Below are positions 17,601 through 25,548 of a DNA stretch of 64,000 nucleotides, in pieces. The notes under the pieces are model-generated. The model made no database searches and was not told the DNA's origin. It was given only the letters and a program-made list of their open reading frames with translations. The stretch's first letter is position 1; each line of letters opens with the position of its first letter. Origin of the DNA: an uncultured bacterium (GTDB lineage Bacteria > Myxococcota_A > Bradymonadia > Bradymonadales > Bradymonadaceae); assembly GCA_937981985.1 (NCBI GenBank), contig CALJNB010000063.1:1-64000 (forward strand), given 5' to 3'. The position numbers and the translations under genes are program-made.

Positions 17601-18118
17601 GAACTATCGATAGCCCTATTCAACGCGTAGGCGAGGCCGAAGTCTGCAAGTTTGATTTGCGTCCTATTATCGTGTTTTGTAACTAATATATTGCCGGGTT
17701 TGAGATCACTATGGAGTAGCTTTCTTGCGTGAGCGTGTGAAAGAGAATCTAGAATTGAATGAATTACGAATTGTAAACCTTCCCAATCTAGCTCTCTTTT
17801 TAACGAATGCAGCGTCCCATGTTCGGCAAACTCCATCATAACGCAAGGCGCTCCAGCTTTTAGAACACCGTTAGATTGTTTTTCTGCTTCTTTGCTAACG
17901 ATATTGGAATCAAAAATTCTTACGATACCAGGATGATTGAGGCGGGCCATCGTTTGAACTTCGTGTTGAAAAGCGGCGGTTCCTTGCTGCTTGATCCAAG
18001 CCTCGTTCATGACCTTGATAGCGACGGGGGTTTTCTGAATGACATGCTCGCCGCGCCAGACGCGACTCGTGCCACCGTGACCAATCTTTTCAATCAAAGT
18101 AAACTGCCCAATTTGCAT
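14654..18118 (-). CDS. Ser/Thr protein kinase fused to AAA ATPase and TPR-like repeats
   Basis: A 1154-residue multidomain regulator. Residues about 5-275 are a eukaryotic-type kinase: glycine loop GHGGTSRV, lysine in VAIKVM, catalytic loop HSDLKPGN, DFG as ADFGLA, and GTPRYMSPEQ. The loop has Ser instead of the usual Arg before the catalytic Asp, so it is a non-RD kinase. A linker leads to an AAA/STAND ATPase (VGREKERDRLW near 368, Walker A KGAGKSS near 400, Walker B LIVIIDDAQWAD near 525). The C-terminal 350 residues are alpha-helical TPR-like repeats. This layout is frequent in myxobacteria-like genomes, where it couples ligand or partner sensing to phosphorylation. No membrane segment is seen. 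Confidence 0.93.
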   Translation of the reverse strand: MQIGQFTLIEKIGHGGTSRVWRGEHVIQKTPVAIKVMNEAWIKQQGTAAFQHEVQTMARLNHPGIVRIFDSNIVSKEAEKQSNGVLKAGAPCVMMEFAEHGTLHSLKRELDWEGLQFVIHSILDSLSHAHARKLLHSDLKPGNILVTKHDNRTQIKLADFGLAYALNRAIDSSKVLTTSGTPRYMSPEQAKGRPRDFGPWTDLYALGCVLYRIISGQPPYSGEVEYVLKAHVFDDLPDLKSDFELPAWFMDWMRTLMAKDWSKRFRCAADAMYTFNLFSERTASKISFPLSTEDQNNWDEPTILDTSTIVMPITNDDVPTGEWSPVVNALAGTIATFPKHWASTQNERLSAKIIGTGLALFGVRDIPFVGREKERDRLWQTLEEVHRTQTYRSQSIVAAKGAGKSSLGTWFARRADETGSARSLLIKHNYPPGPNDGLVAAIKTHLRCDNLSERKIRGRIEGLFKRTGGLNEQDLFDCRALASALASADRGLDEESEEKIQFQSRRELFVTLKRVMSRMTLWRPLIVIIDDAQWADEALGFAEYLKEEGDIPIMVLATIREEEKANKPELEGLIDDEIQLSVLNAAEHHRLVEELLPLEANLVSAIAKRTAGNPLFAVQLIEDWVQRGIFEFSNDGFILQSGSELRLPESIHQVWTARFEKLSQIFPSATSLLFVGAILGLEVDQSEWTSICKRLGFEIADGLLAYLTSSRLVSVSDRGWTFTHAMLREAILENGSPTQTANEVNLTVATFLNELKNDSPNHKLRIAHHFIEANVLEKSLPAYTSAALEFIVQGEYRDALNTIDKYEDILRRLDTPKTDPLWGKLLSQKIWARYELSDPIEHDLADCVTQARQPGWEEVLPQLILRYAGDLTRRGQFETAMAEIRDVLTMDLTPKDRFDCFAALSVPAFYLNQLEQSVNYLKDAEDLLPKIEENLKFERRLATMITFPLIKMNKLALAEKYGRRAIELSVALGSKYAEGRSWTQIASIAMSMGKVEAAIDASKKSIFLLKAIGAWRVCYAQIGLAQIYLLQGEYKLALTEFEEMNNSKVKDVFNDRLQLRNRLGKAVAHAGLGAWSEFNSYLSEARRRISNAESIEHEIITLLNYGTKICHENNKNEELIELYRIKIKSYQLLKLSKEVEETKKILSALAKNVT

Positions 18119-18186
18119 GTCTATTTTCCTGATTTTAGAAGCTGATTGGCGAGTTTAGTCGAACTTGTTTCGGATGACAATTGTAT

Positions 18187-19077
18187 CTATACCCAGTCTC
18201 GCGGAGCCATCAGAACTTTTCTTAATTCCGCTTCTCGAGACCCCGCTTCGGGTACGTGAGAATATTCCCATCGAGACGTAAGCGGTAATGACATTAGGAT
18301 CGATTCGATTCGTCCTGCAGTATTTAGTCCGAACTTAGTTCCGCGATCGTAAACTAGGTTAAATTCAACATACCGTCCGCGCCGAATTTGTTGCCATTTT
18401 TTTTCTTCTTTAGTAAACTCGCTTCCTAATCGTCTTTCTAAGATTGGGAGATAAGACGGGAGAAATGCCTCCGCGCAATCCTTTGTAAATTCGAAGGCAC
18501 CTTCTTGATTTGGAGCTTTATGGTTATCAAAAAAGATGCCGCCGATTCCTCGCGATTCTTTTCGGTGCTTTATATAAAAATATTCATCGCACCATTTTTT
18601 GTATTTGGGAAAATAGGTCGGATCATGTTTATCGCATGCGGTTTTAAAGGTTTGGTGAAAATGTATTGCGTCTTCTTCGAAAAGGTAGCTTGGCGTGAGG
18701 TCGGCCCCACCTCCAAACCACCAGCTTGAACCATCACCGCGTTCAAAATATCTAAAGTTCGCATGTACCGTTGGAACAAAGGGGTTGTGTGGATGCATCA
18801 CCAAACTTATTCCAGTCGCGAAAAAAGTTAGATCGTCCGAATCGTGGCCGCCTCCCATTTCTTTTGCTGCCTGTGGTGATAGTGTTCCATAGACCTCGCT
18901 GAAATTTACTCCTGCTTTTTCGAACACGGAACCATTTTGGATGACACGAGTACGGCCACCTCCGCCCCCCTCGCGTTCCCAAATATCTTCTCGAAACTTT
19001 CCGTCTTCCCGTTCTTCAATCGCGGAGCAGATTTCGTCTTGAATCCGTTTCACCATCGATATCATTTTCGTTCTCAT
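18187..19077 (-). CDS. hemF: Oxygen-dependent coproporphyrinogen III oxidase
   Basis: A 296-residue HemF, which converts coproporphyrinogen III to protoporphyrinogen IX with O2 in haem synthesis. Signature regions are HPHNPFVPTVHANFRYFE, WWFGGGADLTPSYLFEED, GGIFFDNH, and RRGRYVEFNLVYDRGTKFGL near the C-terminus. Length is normal. The start ATG overlaps the stop of the upstream 372-residue gene by one base, so it is the last gene of a four-gene operon with tatD. Presence of HemF implies an aerobic or microaerobic lifestyle. Confidence 0.97.
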   Translation of the reverse strand: MRTKMISMVKRIQDEICSAIEEREDGKFREDIWEREGGGGGRTRVIQNGSVFEKAGVNFSEVYGTLSPQAAKEMGGGHDSDDLTFFATGISLVMHPHNPFVPTVHANFRYFERGDGSSWWFGGGADLTPSYLFEEDAIHFHQTFKTACDKHDPTYFPKYKKWCDEYFYIKHRKESRGIGGIFFDNHKAPNQEGAFEFTKDCAEAFLPSYLPILERRLGSEFTKEEKKWQQIRRGRYVEFNLVYDRGTKFGLNTAGRIESILMSLPLTSRWEYSHVPEAGSREAELRKVLMAPRDWV

Positions 19078-20195
19078 TAGATAACTCCCTTACTTTTCAA
19101 AGACATGATTTCTTGTTGAACATGATAAGCCGCGGCCTCAATTTTGCGTACGCCTTCACCGTATCCCTCGGATCGTCCGGCGAAGAAAGCATGGTGATTT
19201 AGATAAACCAAATATCCCGCAAGCGAACGATTTCCAGTACCCGCCGTAGAGGATATTTTCGCAAGCGTCGTGTCCACGTTCATTTTAGCTTTATGTTGTA
19301 GGCTGTTTGCTTCATCGATAGATCTATCAACAAGGAGATCGGCAACTCTTGACCAGGGTTTTGCTGCCCAAGGTCGTTTGATTCTCAGCGCCTCGATTCG
19401 ATTTTTTTCGCGCTTCCATCGTTTGGAGACATCGTATATGTGGTCTACGAAATGGGGCACACACTTCATCTGATTAACGAAGTATTGATGGAATCCAACA
19501 AGTTCTCTATCGAGATTTGATTTCAGTTGCCTTAGTTGTCGCAATTTGAACCATTTATCGAGTTTATTCCCGAACGATCCGTAAAATAGGCCTTCCAGAA
19601 AATCCAAAGCGTTGACCACTCCTACCTGGTCGATATCGATGACATCCCCATCACTCCCAAACCCTAACATAGGAATATCTCCGCTCCGAGCGGCAACTCT
19701 ACCATCGATATCATGGTCCAAGTTTAAAGTAGGATCGTGGTAGGGGACGAGCGCATTAGATTCGGCTACCGCGGAGATTTTGATCGACTTCCGATCTGCA
19801 CTTTGTAGTGCAGGGACTTGTCGTCGAGGGCCAACATCTTTGTGTAGATCGTAAAACTCTTGAATGGCTTCCAGCATGTCTTGAGAGAACGCGCCGTATG
19901 TTTCGTAATTTTGTACGAGGTATTCAAGTTGAACCAAGCAAGATGGTACGTCGTCCAAGTCGTGCGGGAGAATTTTTTGGGCCGCCATAATTTCGAGGGC
20001 GTAATCGCTAACGCCAAGGTCCCAAAAAAGTGCGAAGATCGAAAGGTCTTGGTTCAGTACTCGTATACGGTTTTGAGATAGCGCTGAATAAAAGGCCTTC
20101 CTCTTCCTCTTCTTGAGCGTTTTCATCGCACCGGCGCCGATGGCTCCACTCGAAATCAGCGAAACGATGATGATAAAGAAAGTAAAAGGTTCCAC
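19077..20195 (-). CDS. Hypothetical membrane-anchored protein in the tatD-hemF operon
   Basis: A 372-residue protein of no family I recognise. The N-terminus is a hydrophobic helix (FTFFIIIVSLISSGAIGAGA) followed by a basic KTLKKRKRKAF, predicting an N-out/C-in single-span anchor with a cytoplasmic body. The body is mostly charged alpha-helix with many Leu/Arg/Gln residues (for example KWFKLRQLRQLKSNLDREL) and a conserved-looking end YLVYLNHHAFFAGRSEGYG. It starts with GTG at 20195, one base into the tatD stop, and its stop overlaps the hemF start. The tight coupling suggests joint expression with TatD and HemF, but function is unknown. Confidence 0.75.
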   Translation of the reverse strand: MEPFTFFIIIVSLISSGAIGAGAMKTLKKRKRKAFYSALSQNRIRVLNQDLSIFALFWDLGVSDYALEIMAAQKILPHDLDDVPSCLVQLEYLVQNYETYGAFSQDMLEAIQEFYDLHKDVGPRRQVPALQSADRKSIKISAVAESNALVPYHDPTLNLDHDIDGRVAARSGDIPMLGFGSDGDVIDIDQVGVVNALDFLEGLFYGSFGNKLDKWFKLRQLRQLKSNLDRELVGFHQYFVNQMKCVPHFVDHIYDVSKRWKREKNRIEALRIKRPWAAKPWSRVADLLVDRSIDEANSLQHKAKMNVDTTLAKISSTAGTGNRSLAGYLVYLNHHAFFAGRSEGYGEGVRKIEAAAYHVQQEIMSLKSKGVI

Positions 20196-20980
20196 TATAG
20201 TTCTAGGTTAAACACACGATGAGCATTTTCATATGTGTGCTTACTAAATTCTTCGAAGGTGAGTTCCATTGATTCGGCAATCATGGAGGCGGTATGATAA
20301 ACAAAAGCCGGTTCGTTCTTCTTTCCTCTATGTGGAGTCGGCGCAAGATAGGGTGAATCTGTTTCAACAAGAATGCGGTCGATTGGAACGATATTTGATG
20401 CGATATCGAGGAGTTCTTTACCGTTTTTAAAGGTGACGATCCCTGAGAAAGACAAATAGAAATCGAGTTCGGGTTTGACGAGTTCTTCAGCCATCCATTG
20501 TGACCCCGTAAAGCAATGTAGAATGCCTCGCTTGACTCCTTCCTCTTTCAGGATTTCAATCGTATCTTCGTCTGCATCGCGCGCGTGTATGATGATGGGC
20601 TTATTTAGCTTTTTTGAAAGTTGAAGCTGTTTGCGGAAAAATATTTTTTGTTCGTCGCGCGGCGCTCTGTCATAAAAATAGTCTAATCCGGTCTCTCCTA
20701 CAGCGACGACTTTCTCGTGTGTTGAAAAGCGGGCGACAATGTCCTCATACACATCAACGTCAGATTTGCCGACGTCGAGTGGATGTAGACCAATAGAGCA
20801 CCAAATATTTTCGAACTCTTCTGCGATCGCGACGGCGTCTATGTTGGATTGCAACCCGCGACTCGCTCCGATGGTAACGATTTTTTTTACACCGACTTCT
20901 TCAGCGCGAGAGAGCACTTCCGTTAATTGATTGCGCAAAAAAGGAAAATCTAAATGGGCATGAGTGTCAAATAAACTCAT
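20195..20980 (-). CDS. tatD: TatD-family metal-dependent hydrolase (DNase)
   Basis: A 261-residue TIM-barrel hydrolase. Metal ligands are visible in FDTHAHLDF at the N-terminus, in the Glu of VGETGLDYFYD, in IIHARDAD, in LHCFTGS and in the final LVETDSPYLAPTPHRGK. TatD proteins are 3'-5' exonucleases or D-aminoacyl-tRNA-deacylase-like enzymes active in DNA repair and quality control. Length and motif order are standard, so it should be active. It overlaps the upstream gene by four bases and the downstream gene by one. Confidence 0.95.
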   Translation of the reverse strand: MSLFDTHAHLDFPFLRNQLTEVLSRAEEVGVKKIVTIGASRGLQSNIDAVAIAEEFENIWCSIGLHPLDVGKSDVDVYEDIVARFSTHEKVVAVGETGLDYFYDRAPRDEQKIFFRKQLQLSKKLNKPIIIHARDADEDTIEILKEEGVKRGILHCFTGSQWMAEELVKPELDFYLSFSGIVTFKNGKELLDIASNIVPIDRILVETDSPYLAPTPHRGKKNEPAFVYHTASMIAESMELTFEEFSKHTYENAHRVFNLEL

Positions 20981-21396
20981 GCTTTTCCGTCTTGTTTATT
21001 CGCGATTGACATCTTTCCTTTAGTGGTAAGTTCTGCCCAGAGGGTATTCCCTGCAAACTCCTCAGGTAAGATGCTTGGGAAAGCATCCTCGTCACAATAA
21101 ATCAGTTCGACACCCTGTAAATCGATAAAATTTAAAAGAGGCTGTTTTTTGAGTTCATCGCCACTGGACATGTATACTTTTTTCATCATGGGTGTGCATT
21201 TATGTATCCAGATAATTTTTTTGCTTAATGAGTTATCGTTGGTCGTATCAGAGTCGAGGCGCATTTCTCCTTGGGCACGTTCCACATCGCTAAGGATTTT
21301 TTGATACATTTCAATGACGAACTCGTCTTTGCCTTCAAGTTCGATTTCTACACCAGCGAAATTAAATTGGAATCGTGTCGATTTATTTTCGGACAT
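20977..21396 (-). CDS. Hypothetical protein, first gene of the tatD-hemF operon
   Basis: A 139-residue soluble protein that I do not recognise. The N-terminal half begins RFQFNFAGVEIELEGKDEFVIEMYQKI, a beta-hairpin-then-helix pattern that might be a small adaptor fold. The second half has hydrophobic strands (LLNFIDLQGVELIYCDEDAFPSIL). There is no signal peptide or membrane helix. Start ATG at 21396 follows a weak ribosome site (TTTAGG). It overlaps tatD by four bases (ATGA), so translation is likely coupled. Confidence 0.65.
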   Translation of the reverse strand: MSENKSTRFQFNFAGVEIELEGKDEFVIEMYQKILSDVERAQGEMRLDSDTTNDNSLSKKIIWIHKCTPMMKKVYMSSGDELKKQPLLNFIDLQGVELIYCDEDAFPSILPEEFAGNTLWAELTTKGKMSIANKQDGKA

Positions 21397-21460
21397 ACCT
21401 AAAGGCTCATTCTATATTCTAACGTCATTTTTATTTTTCATGTTCGTGACGAGAGATTTG

Positions 21461-21490
21461 GTTATACTGCATCCAAAGCATGTGAATCAA
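21461..21490. promoter_or_regulatory. Divergent promoter pair between the tatD operon and the transglutaminase gene
   Basis: On the minus strand TTGATT (21490-21485), 18 bases and TATAAC (21466-21461) face the 20977-21396 gene. On the plus strand the overlapping TATACT (21463-21468) is a good -10 for the gene at 21503, although its -35 is weak. The two -10 hexamers share bases, so transcription in the two directions may be mutually exclusive. Confidence 0.4.
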
Positions 21491-21502
21491 TAGGAGATAT
21501 AT

Positions 21503-23002
21503 TTGAAGGTCTTTGATGTCATTGGTGGCCTGGTCGTGTTGGGCTGGTTGGCACTCGTAATCAACGTCGGTTGGAAGGCCTACGCGCCTGAGAGTACTAT
21601 TAGCGTAAAAGCACAGGAAGTACAGTTGGTGGAGGGGGAGTCATGGATGATCTTACGTCGCGCCGACGAAGAGATTGGATTCGTCCATGAGACACGGACC
21701 AGCTTGGGGGCCGATTGGCTTTTCGAATATGAATTATTTGTGAGCGTTAAACCGTTAGGAGCGGTTCGAAGTACGATCAAAAGTACCATGGGGCCAGACG
21801 GTACTATACGTAAGGTTAACGCATCCACACATGTCGCTAAAAAGAAAATTTCATTGGATGCCAAAGTAGAAGGGAATAAGGTAGTGCTCACAAGTAATTT
21901 GGATCAAATGAATCGGACGTTGAATCTAAAAAAAGCTCCTAAACTGTCTACTCACGTTTATAGAGCATTGGCGATGGCAGATGAGTTTGAACCCGGAGAT
22001 GTGTATAAAGAGGACTTTTTCGATGCTACGTCTCTCGGGATGAACCAACTTGTCTTTGAGTTCATTGGAACTACCACCGTCCAAGTTTACGGGGAAAAAA
22101 TTCAAGCGAGACATTTTCGTCAGCGAGTTTCTGGTAACGAGTTGGATGTCTACATCGACAACGAGGGACAGGTTGTCATCCAGGAGTTTCCTTTCGAAAT
22201 TATTGCTACACGGGTGACACCGACTCTCGGAAAAGCTCGGGCCTGGGCGATGAGAAATGTAAAAAAAGAAGACCGAAAGGGAATTGACTTAGAACTTGGG
22301 AGCGCCTTTTTTAACCAGACAACGCCGTCACGATTTCTTATTTCTGGAATTAGTGAGAACGATGACTTGAGTTTAGCGAGTCACTCGCAAACCTTAATTG
22401 AATGGACAAAAGAAGGCGCAGTTATTGATACTGCGTCGATGAACTCCCTCACAACTCTTAGCCCCGAAGAAGAGGCGCTCGCTTTAGCTGCGACAACTAG
22501 AATAGACTTTAACGACAAGGCGTTCACTTTGGGTAAAAACGCGTCTGGGACGAAGCAGTCAGCGTCCGGTATGGCAGTCGTTCCTATTGCTCGTAGTATT
22601 GTTCGCAAGGTTTACGACAAGATGAAGGTGTCTTCGGTAGTTGCACCCCTACCCGCTAGCGTCATTTGGTCGTCCGGCGAGGGGGATTGCACTGAGTTTT
22701 CACTGGTTTCAGTCGCGGCTCTGCGTAGGTCAGGGTTACCTGCAAGATTTGTTTATGGGGTGAAAGCTGATGGTGCTGGAAAGTTTGTATCTCATCAATG
22801 GATTGAATTTTGGGACGGAAAACGTTTCATGGAATTAGATCCCACGGAAAAATCGGGTGAGGTTCAACCGAATACGATTCGATTCTTTTCCTCCCTGCTT
22901 CCCGAATCTCCTAGAATTCTCAATCTCCTAGGACGCGTAAAAGTAAATCCATATAAGCCGGACTTACAAAACTCAAAGGGGCAGAGTGCTGATTTTAATT
23001 AA
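21503..23002 (+). CDS. Membrane-anchored transglutaminase-like protein
   Basis: A 499-residue protein starting with TTG at 21503, with AGGAG placed well ahead of it. The N-terminus VIGGLVVLGWLALVINVGW is a signal anchor, so most of the chain is periplasmic. The C-terminal part is a transglutaminase-like (papain-fold) domain with an intact triad: Cys396 in GEGDCTEFS, His431 in SHQWIEFW and Asp446 in ELDPTEK. Such domains act as proteases, amidases or cross-linkers. The middle 250 residues are beta-rich and unassigned. It precedes an ABC transporter and a metalloprotease gene on the same strand, suggesting a joint envelope export/processing function. Confidence 0.85.
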   Translation: MKVFDVIGGLVVLGWLALVINVGWKAYAPESTISVKAQEVQLVEGESWMILRRADEEIGFVHETRTSLGADWLFEYELFVSVKPLGAVRSTIKSTMGPDGTIRKVNASTHVAKKKISLDAKVEGNKVVLTSNLDQMNRTLNLKKAPKLSTHVYRALAMADEFEPGDVYKEDFFDATSLGMNQLVFEFIGTTTVQVYGEKIQARHFRQRVSGNELDVYIDNEGQVVIQEFPFEIIATRVTPTLGKARAWAMRNVKKEDRKGIDLELGSAFFNQTTPSRFLISGISENDDLSLASHSQTLIEWTKEGAVIDTASMNSLTTLSPEEEALALAATTRIDFNDKAFTLGKNASGTKQSASGMAVVPIARSIVRKVYDKMKVSSVVAPLPASVIWSSGEGDCTEFSLVSVAALRRSGLPARFVYGVKADGAGKFVSHQWIEFWDGKRFMELDPTEKSGEVQPNTIRFFSSLLPESPRILNLLGRVKVNPYKPDLQNSKGQSADFN

Positions 23003-23017
23003 TTTTTTGGAAATCAA

Positions 23018-23827
23018 ATGACAGAACAAAATAGTGAACATATCGTTTCTCTAAGAAAGCTACGGAAGCAATACGGAAGTTTTACTGCTGTCGACGGACT
23101 CAATTTGGAAGTACCGATTGGCAAAGTTTTTGGTGTGCTTGGTCCAAATGGGGCGGGGAAGACTACATCTTTAAAAATGATCACCGGTTTGTTAGAGCCG
23201 ACATCCGGAACTATTATTATTGATGGCGTCGACACTTCAGTTGATCCCACTTATACCAAATCGGTTACTGGATTTATTCCAGACCGGCCTTATGTTTATG
23301 ATAAATTAACGGCTTTCGAATATCTTCGTTTTATTGGAGGTCTTTATCATATGTCCGGCGAGCATGCGGCACGACGTATTAAGGAACTATTGGAGTTATT
23401 CGAAATTTCTGAATGGGCTGATGGTCTGATCGAGAGTTTTTCTCATGGGATGAAGCAACGTGTGGTCTTTGCGGGTGCGCTCTTGCCAGAACCAAAGCTT
23501 CTTGTCGTTGATGAACCTATGGTTGGTCTGGATCCGAAGGGCCATCGTTTGGTCAAAAAGCTATTTAAGTCGCTCACTGAAGAAGACGGAATGACGATTT
23601 TGTTATCCACTCATACTTTGGAAGTTGCCGAAGAAGTGTGTGATGAGATTGCAATCGTTAATCACGGAAAGATCGTTGCTCAAGGAAGTTTGAGTGAGCT
23701 TCGAGAAAAATCAGGTGAGGACGACGGATCGTTGGAACAAGTTTTTTTGAAAATCACAGAAGAGTCCAAACAAGAAAGAGATAACGCTGTATCACAACGG
23801 TTTGGAAACACCGAACCTGAGGTATAG
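23018..23827 (+). CDS. ABC transporter ATP-binding protein
   Basis: A 269-residue ABC ATPase. Motifs are Walker A GPNGAGKTT, the signature FSHGMKQRV (a variant of LSGGQ), Walker B LLVVDEPMVGLD and the H-loop STHTLE. The sequence resembles ABC-2 export subfamilies of the CcmA/NatA type. It is 15 bases after the transglutaminase gene and two bases before the permease gene, so it should form a complex with the 572-residue permease. Export substrate is unknown. Confidence 0.95.
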   Translation: MTEQNSEHIVSLRKLRKQYGSFTAVDGLNLEVPIGKVFGVLGPNGAGKTTSLKMITGLLEPTSGTIIIDGVDTSVDPTYTKSVTGFIPDRPYVYDKLTAFEYLRFIGGLYHMSGEHAARRIKELLELFEISEWADGLIESFSHGMKQRVVFAGALLPEPKLLVVDEPMVGLDPKGHRLVKKLFKSLTEEDGMTILLSTHTLEVAEEVCDEIAIVNHGKIVAQGSLSELREKSGEDDGSLEQVFLKITEESKQERDNAVSQRFGNTEPEV

Positions 23828-23829
23828 CC

Positions 23830-25548
23830 ATGATTTGGAAACTTTTGTTCGTAAAAATTCAAGCGCTTCGGGGAGGTTTTCGGAAAGGGCAAGGAGGTCG
23901 GCATCGGATACCCGCCTTTTTGATTCTGAGTATCTTCTTTTGGTTTATGCTATTTCGAGGTGCAAACTGGTTGGCATTTCAGGCATTGGGCGTTCAGCTC
24001 GTCGGCGCTCTTTTGGTTCAGAAGCTGGTTTCAATAACTTTTTTGGTGTTTTTAGGTCTGCTTTCTTTTTCAAATGTGGTTACGACCTTCAGCACTTTCT
24101 ACCTGGCCGACGAGCTTGAATTTTTACGTGCTCAACCGATTCCAAAAGATCAGCTTTTTACGGCACGTTTTCTAGAGGCTCTCGGTCAGAGTTCTTGGGT
24201 GCTCTTTGTCTTTGGGCTTCCGATCTTTTTCGGGATTGGTATGGCCGTTAAATCACCGTGGTACTACTACGTTTCACTCGTTGGAATTCTTATTCCTTTT
24301 GTCGCAATTCCAACGGCAATAGCATCGATGCTTTCGTTGGGGCTTACGAATATTCTTGCCGCTGACCGGGCAAAAAACGCGTTTATGTTTATGGGAATTG
24401 CAACTTTTGCTGTTCTGTTCATTGTTATTCGAGCGATGCGTCCCGAACAACTTTTGAACCCCGATAGTTTTGAATCTATCGGCGAAATCATTTCTCTGTT
24501 GAGCGCGCCAAGCAGTATTTGGTTGCCCAGCGATTGGTGCGTTAAAGTCGTAATGCCTCTTATGAACGGAGACCTAAATGTTGACTTGAATGCTCTCGGG
24601 ATGTTGGTGTTGACGCCCTCAGTATTATTTTTTACGGCCCTTTGGCTTCATCGCCCTTATTACGCGCGTGGCTATTCTAAAGCTCAGGAGGGGAGACATG
24701 GAATGAGCGCGGTTACCAAAGCGCGGGACTGGTTTTTGAAGCGAAAGACAAGTCGACAAGCATCCCTGGAACAGCGTCTACATGCCTTAGCTAAAGACGT
24801 GAAAGTGGTTTCAAACTTAAAACAGCTTATTCGAAAAGATCGAACTATTTTTGTTCGAGATCCGAGTCAATGGTCCCAGCTGATCATTGTTATTGCTATC
24901 TTGGTTATTTATTTGGTGAATTACAAATATTTCCAGATAGCTGCCGATGAAAAACTATTTGGTGACGCCGGTTTATACTTTTTCAACTTGGTTGCGTGTG
25001 GTTTCGTAATCGTTGCGCTGGGGGGACGATTTCTATTTCCCGCCGTGAGTTTGGAGGGGAGGTCGTTTTGGTTAATTATGCAGGCGCCAGTCACCTTAAA
25101 CGATTTTTTAAAAGGTAAACTCATCGGAGGAATCTTACCCACCGTTGTCGTAGGTCAGTTACTCATTTGGGCATCCAATCTGTTGGTGTATCAAAATATG
25201 TTATTTTGTATCCTAGCCAGTTTGATTATTTTTATCATAGCGATAGGAACAGGTGCGATGGCGGTCGGCATTGGTGCGATCTATCCACAATTTCATAATG
25301 CAAATTCGGCGAAAATCGCGTCCAGCTTTGGCGCGGTAATATATATGATACTGGGGATGATAGTAATTTTAGTTATGATTGTATTAACGTTTCGCTTTAC
25401 TTTGAATCTAGGAAATGGATTCGAAAGCGGAGATTATACTCTCAGCCTGACTCAAATTATCGCTGGGGTAATCGGACTTATCACTCCACTAATTGCCGGT
25501 TATCTATTTCTTTTTTTCGGAGAGAAATCCTTGAGAAAACGGTTTTGA
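23830..25548 (+). CDS. ABC-2-type permease
   Basis: A 572-residue membrane protein with about 11-12 hydrophobic helices and a central cytoplasmic loop (residues about 290-345, rich in basic residues such as KAQEGRHGMSAVTKARDW). It has no ATPase motif and no periplasmic binding domain. The late region VSLEGRSFWLIMQAPV-like stretch followed by NDFLKGKL is typical of large ABC-2 permeases. As a single gene paired with one ATPase it probably homodimerises. Its last codons overlap the TTG start of the following metalloprotease gene by four bases. Confidence 0.88.
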   Translation: MIWKLLFVKIQALRGGFRKGQGGRHRIPAFLILSIFFWFMLFRGANWLAFQALGVQLVGALLVQKLVSITFLVFLGLLSFSNVVTTFSTFYLADELEFLRAQPIPKDQLFTARFLEALGQSSWVLFVFGLPIFFGIGMAVKSPWYYYVSLVGILIPFVAIPTAIASMLSLGLTNILAADRAKNAFMFMGIATFAVLFIVIRAMRPEQLLNPDSFESIGEIISLLSAPSSIWLPSDWCVKVVMPLMNGDLNVDLNALGMLVLTPSVLFFTALWLHRPYYARGYSKAQEGRHGMSAVTKARDWFLKRKTSRQASLEQRLHALAKDVKVVSNLKQLIRKDRTIFVRDPSQWSQLIIVIAILVIYLVNYKYFQIAADEKLFGDAGLYFFNLVACGFVIVALGGRFLFPAVSLEGRSFWLIMQAPVTLNDFLKGKLIGGILPTVVVGQLLIWASNLLVYQNMLFCILASLIIFIIAIGTGAMAVGIGAIYPQFHNANSAKIASSFGAVIYMILGMIVILVMIVLTFRFTLNLGNGFESGDYTLSLTQIIAGVIGLITPLIAGYLFLFFGEKSLRKRF

